Source of the DNA: Gammaproteobacteria bacterium UBA6724
GTDB taxonomy: Bacteria; Pseudomonadota; Gammaproteobacteria; Pseudomonadales; Azotimanducaceae
Length of the DNA: 64,000 bases
Assembly: GCA_002454165.1 (NCBI GenBank)
Contig: DKIG01000014.1
Span: 43,520 to 107,519, forward strand
Direction of reading: 5' to 3'
Shown: piece by piece, positions 63,782 through 64,000 of the stretch
How the letters are laid out: the number at the start of each line of letters is the position of its first letter
Numbering within the stretch: position 1 is the first letter of the stretch
Position numbers and translations under genes: made by a program
Notes under the pieces: model-generated
Told to the model about the DNA's origin: nothing
Database searches by the model: none
Seen by the model: the letters and a program-made list of their open reading frames with translations, nothing else

Positions 63782-64000
63782 TTATATCGTTCCCACTTTT
63801 GCCTCAGACTCGCCTAGTTTGTCAGCCAGCCACATTTTTATAAGCGCCTGCCTGGCAACGCCAAGCCGTCTGGCTTCTTTGTCTAACGACTCCACCATCC
63901 AAACGGGAAAGTCCACGTTGACTCTCCGCTGTTCTTGGTTGGGATGTCTCGCTCTGCTAAAATCAAGATGTTTATTGATGTCTTCCTTGCCGTCGTCAAA
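63782..64000 (-). CDS. BrnA-type ribbon-helix-helix antitoxin (5' end outside the window)
   Basis: 72 codons plus a stop (TAA at 63784-63782) on the minus strand, open at the right edge. Reads FDDGKEDINKHLDFSRARHP then RVNVDFPVWMVESLDKEARR and LGVARQALIKMWLADKL, a beta strand plus RHH helices like BrnA/CopG antitoxins. The toxin gene (BrnT) would be expected just upstream, i.e. beyond position 64000. Confidence 0.75.
   Translation of the reverse strand, partial: FDDGKEDINKHLDFSRARHPNQEQRRVNVDFPVWMVESLDKEARRLGVARQALIKMWLADKLGESEAKVGTI

Overview
The window is chromosomal DNA of a gammaproteobacterium, moderately GC-rich and gene-dense. The evidence is conserved gene order: the tRNA Thr-Tyr-Gly-Thr cluster ahead of tuf beside birA; rpsF-rpsR-(membrane protein)-rplI-dnaB-alr-radA; nrdR-ribD-ribH-nusB-thiL-pgpA-ribA; and xseB-dxs. 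No rRNA, replication origin, CRISPR array or complete insertion sequence is seen.

Layout. 1-18 kb is a housekeeping block (translation, replication, cell wall, riboflavin, thiamine and isoprenoid precursors). Some expected members are missing: riboflavin synthase and ribB/ribBA between ribD and ribH, and ispA between xseB and dxs. 18-27 kb is mixed: a PLP dehydratase, a nitronate monooxygenase, a BNR-repeat/beta-grasp pair, a visibly AT-richer block of four unfamiliar genes (one a candidate PD-(D/E)XK nuclease) between two inverted 30-bp repeats, isocitrate lyase, and truncated remnants of fic and hsdM. 28.8-42.7 kb is a one-strand pyrimidine uptake, salvage and reductive degradation cluster: NCS1 permease, TonB receptor, thymidine phosphorylase, an N-terminally extended cytidine deaminase, UPRTase, dihydropyrimidinase, beta-ureidopropionase, beta-alanine transaminase and malonate/methylmalonate-semialdehyde dehydrogenase. 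Dihydropyrimidine dehydrogenase is absent, and an LLM-type flavoenzyme of unknown substrate is present. 42.7-57.6 kb holds redox and acyl-CoA metabolism: a DUF3501/Fe-S oxidoreductase pair, a class IV aminotransferase, enoyl-CoA hydratase, a single-chain biotin-dependent acyl-CoA carboxylase, aldehyde dehydrogenase, a GST-like protein, glutaminyl cyclase-SelO, and metY.

The most distinctive system is at 60.4-63.2 kb: a RiPP-type copper-handling operon of the HvfABC/bufferin type. It encodes a secreted precursor with ten Cys-Gly-Glu motifs, a DUF692/MNIO iron oxidase, a DUF2063 partner and a DoxX membrane protein. Most precursor motifs read EGSCGE rather than the EGKCG I associate with HvfA, and an intrinsic-terminator-like hairpin separates the precursor gene from the enzyme genes. 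An ATP-grasp/alpha-E pair precedes it. The right edge carries an IS91-type transposase remnant and the end of a BrnA-type antitoxin gene.

Across the window, many spacers carry private short tandem repeats. The period is exactly 13 bp at five unrelated loci, with 14- and 15-bp arrays elsewhere.
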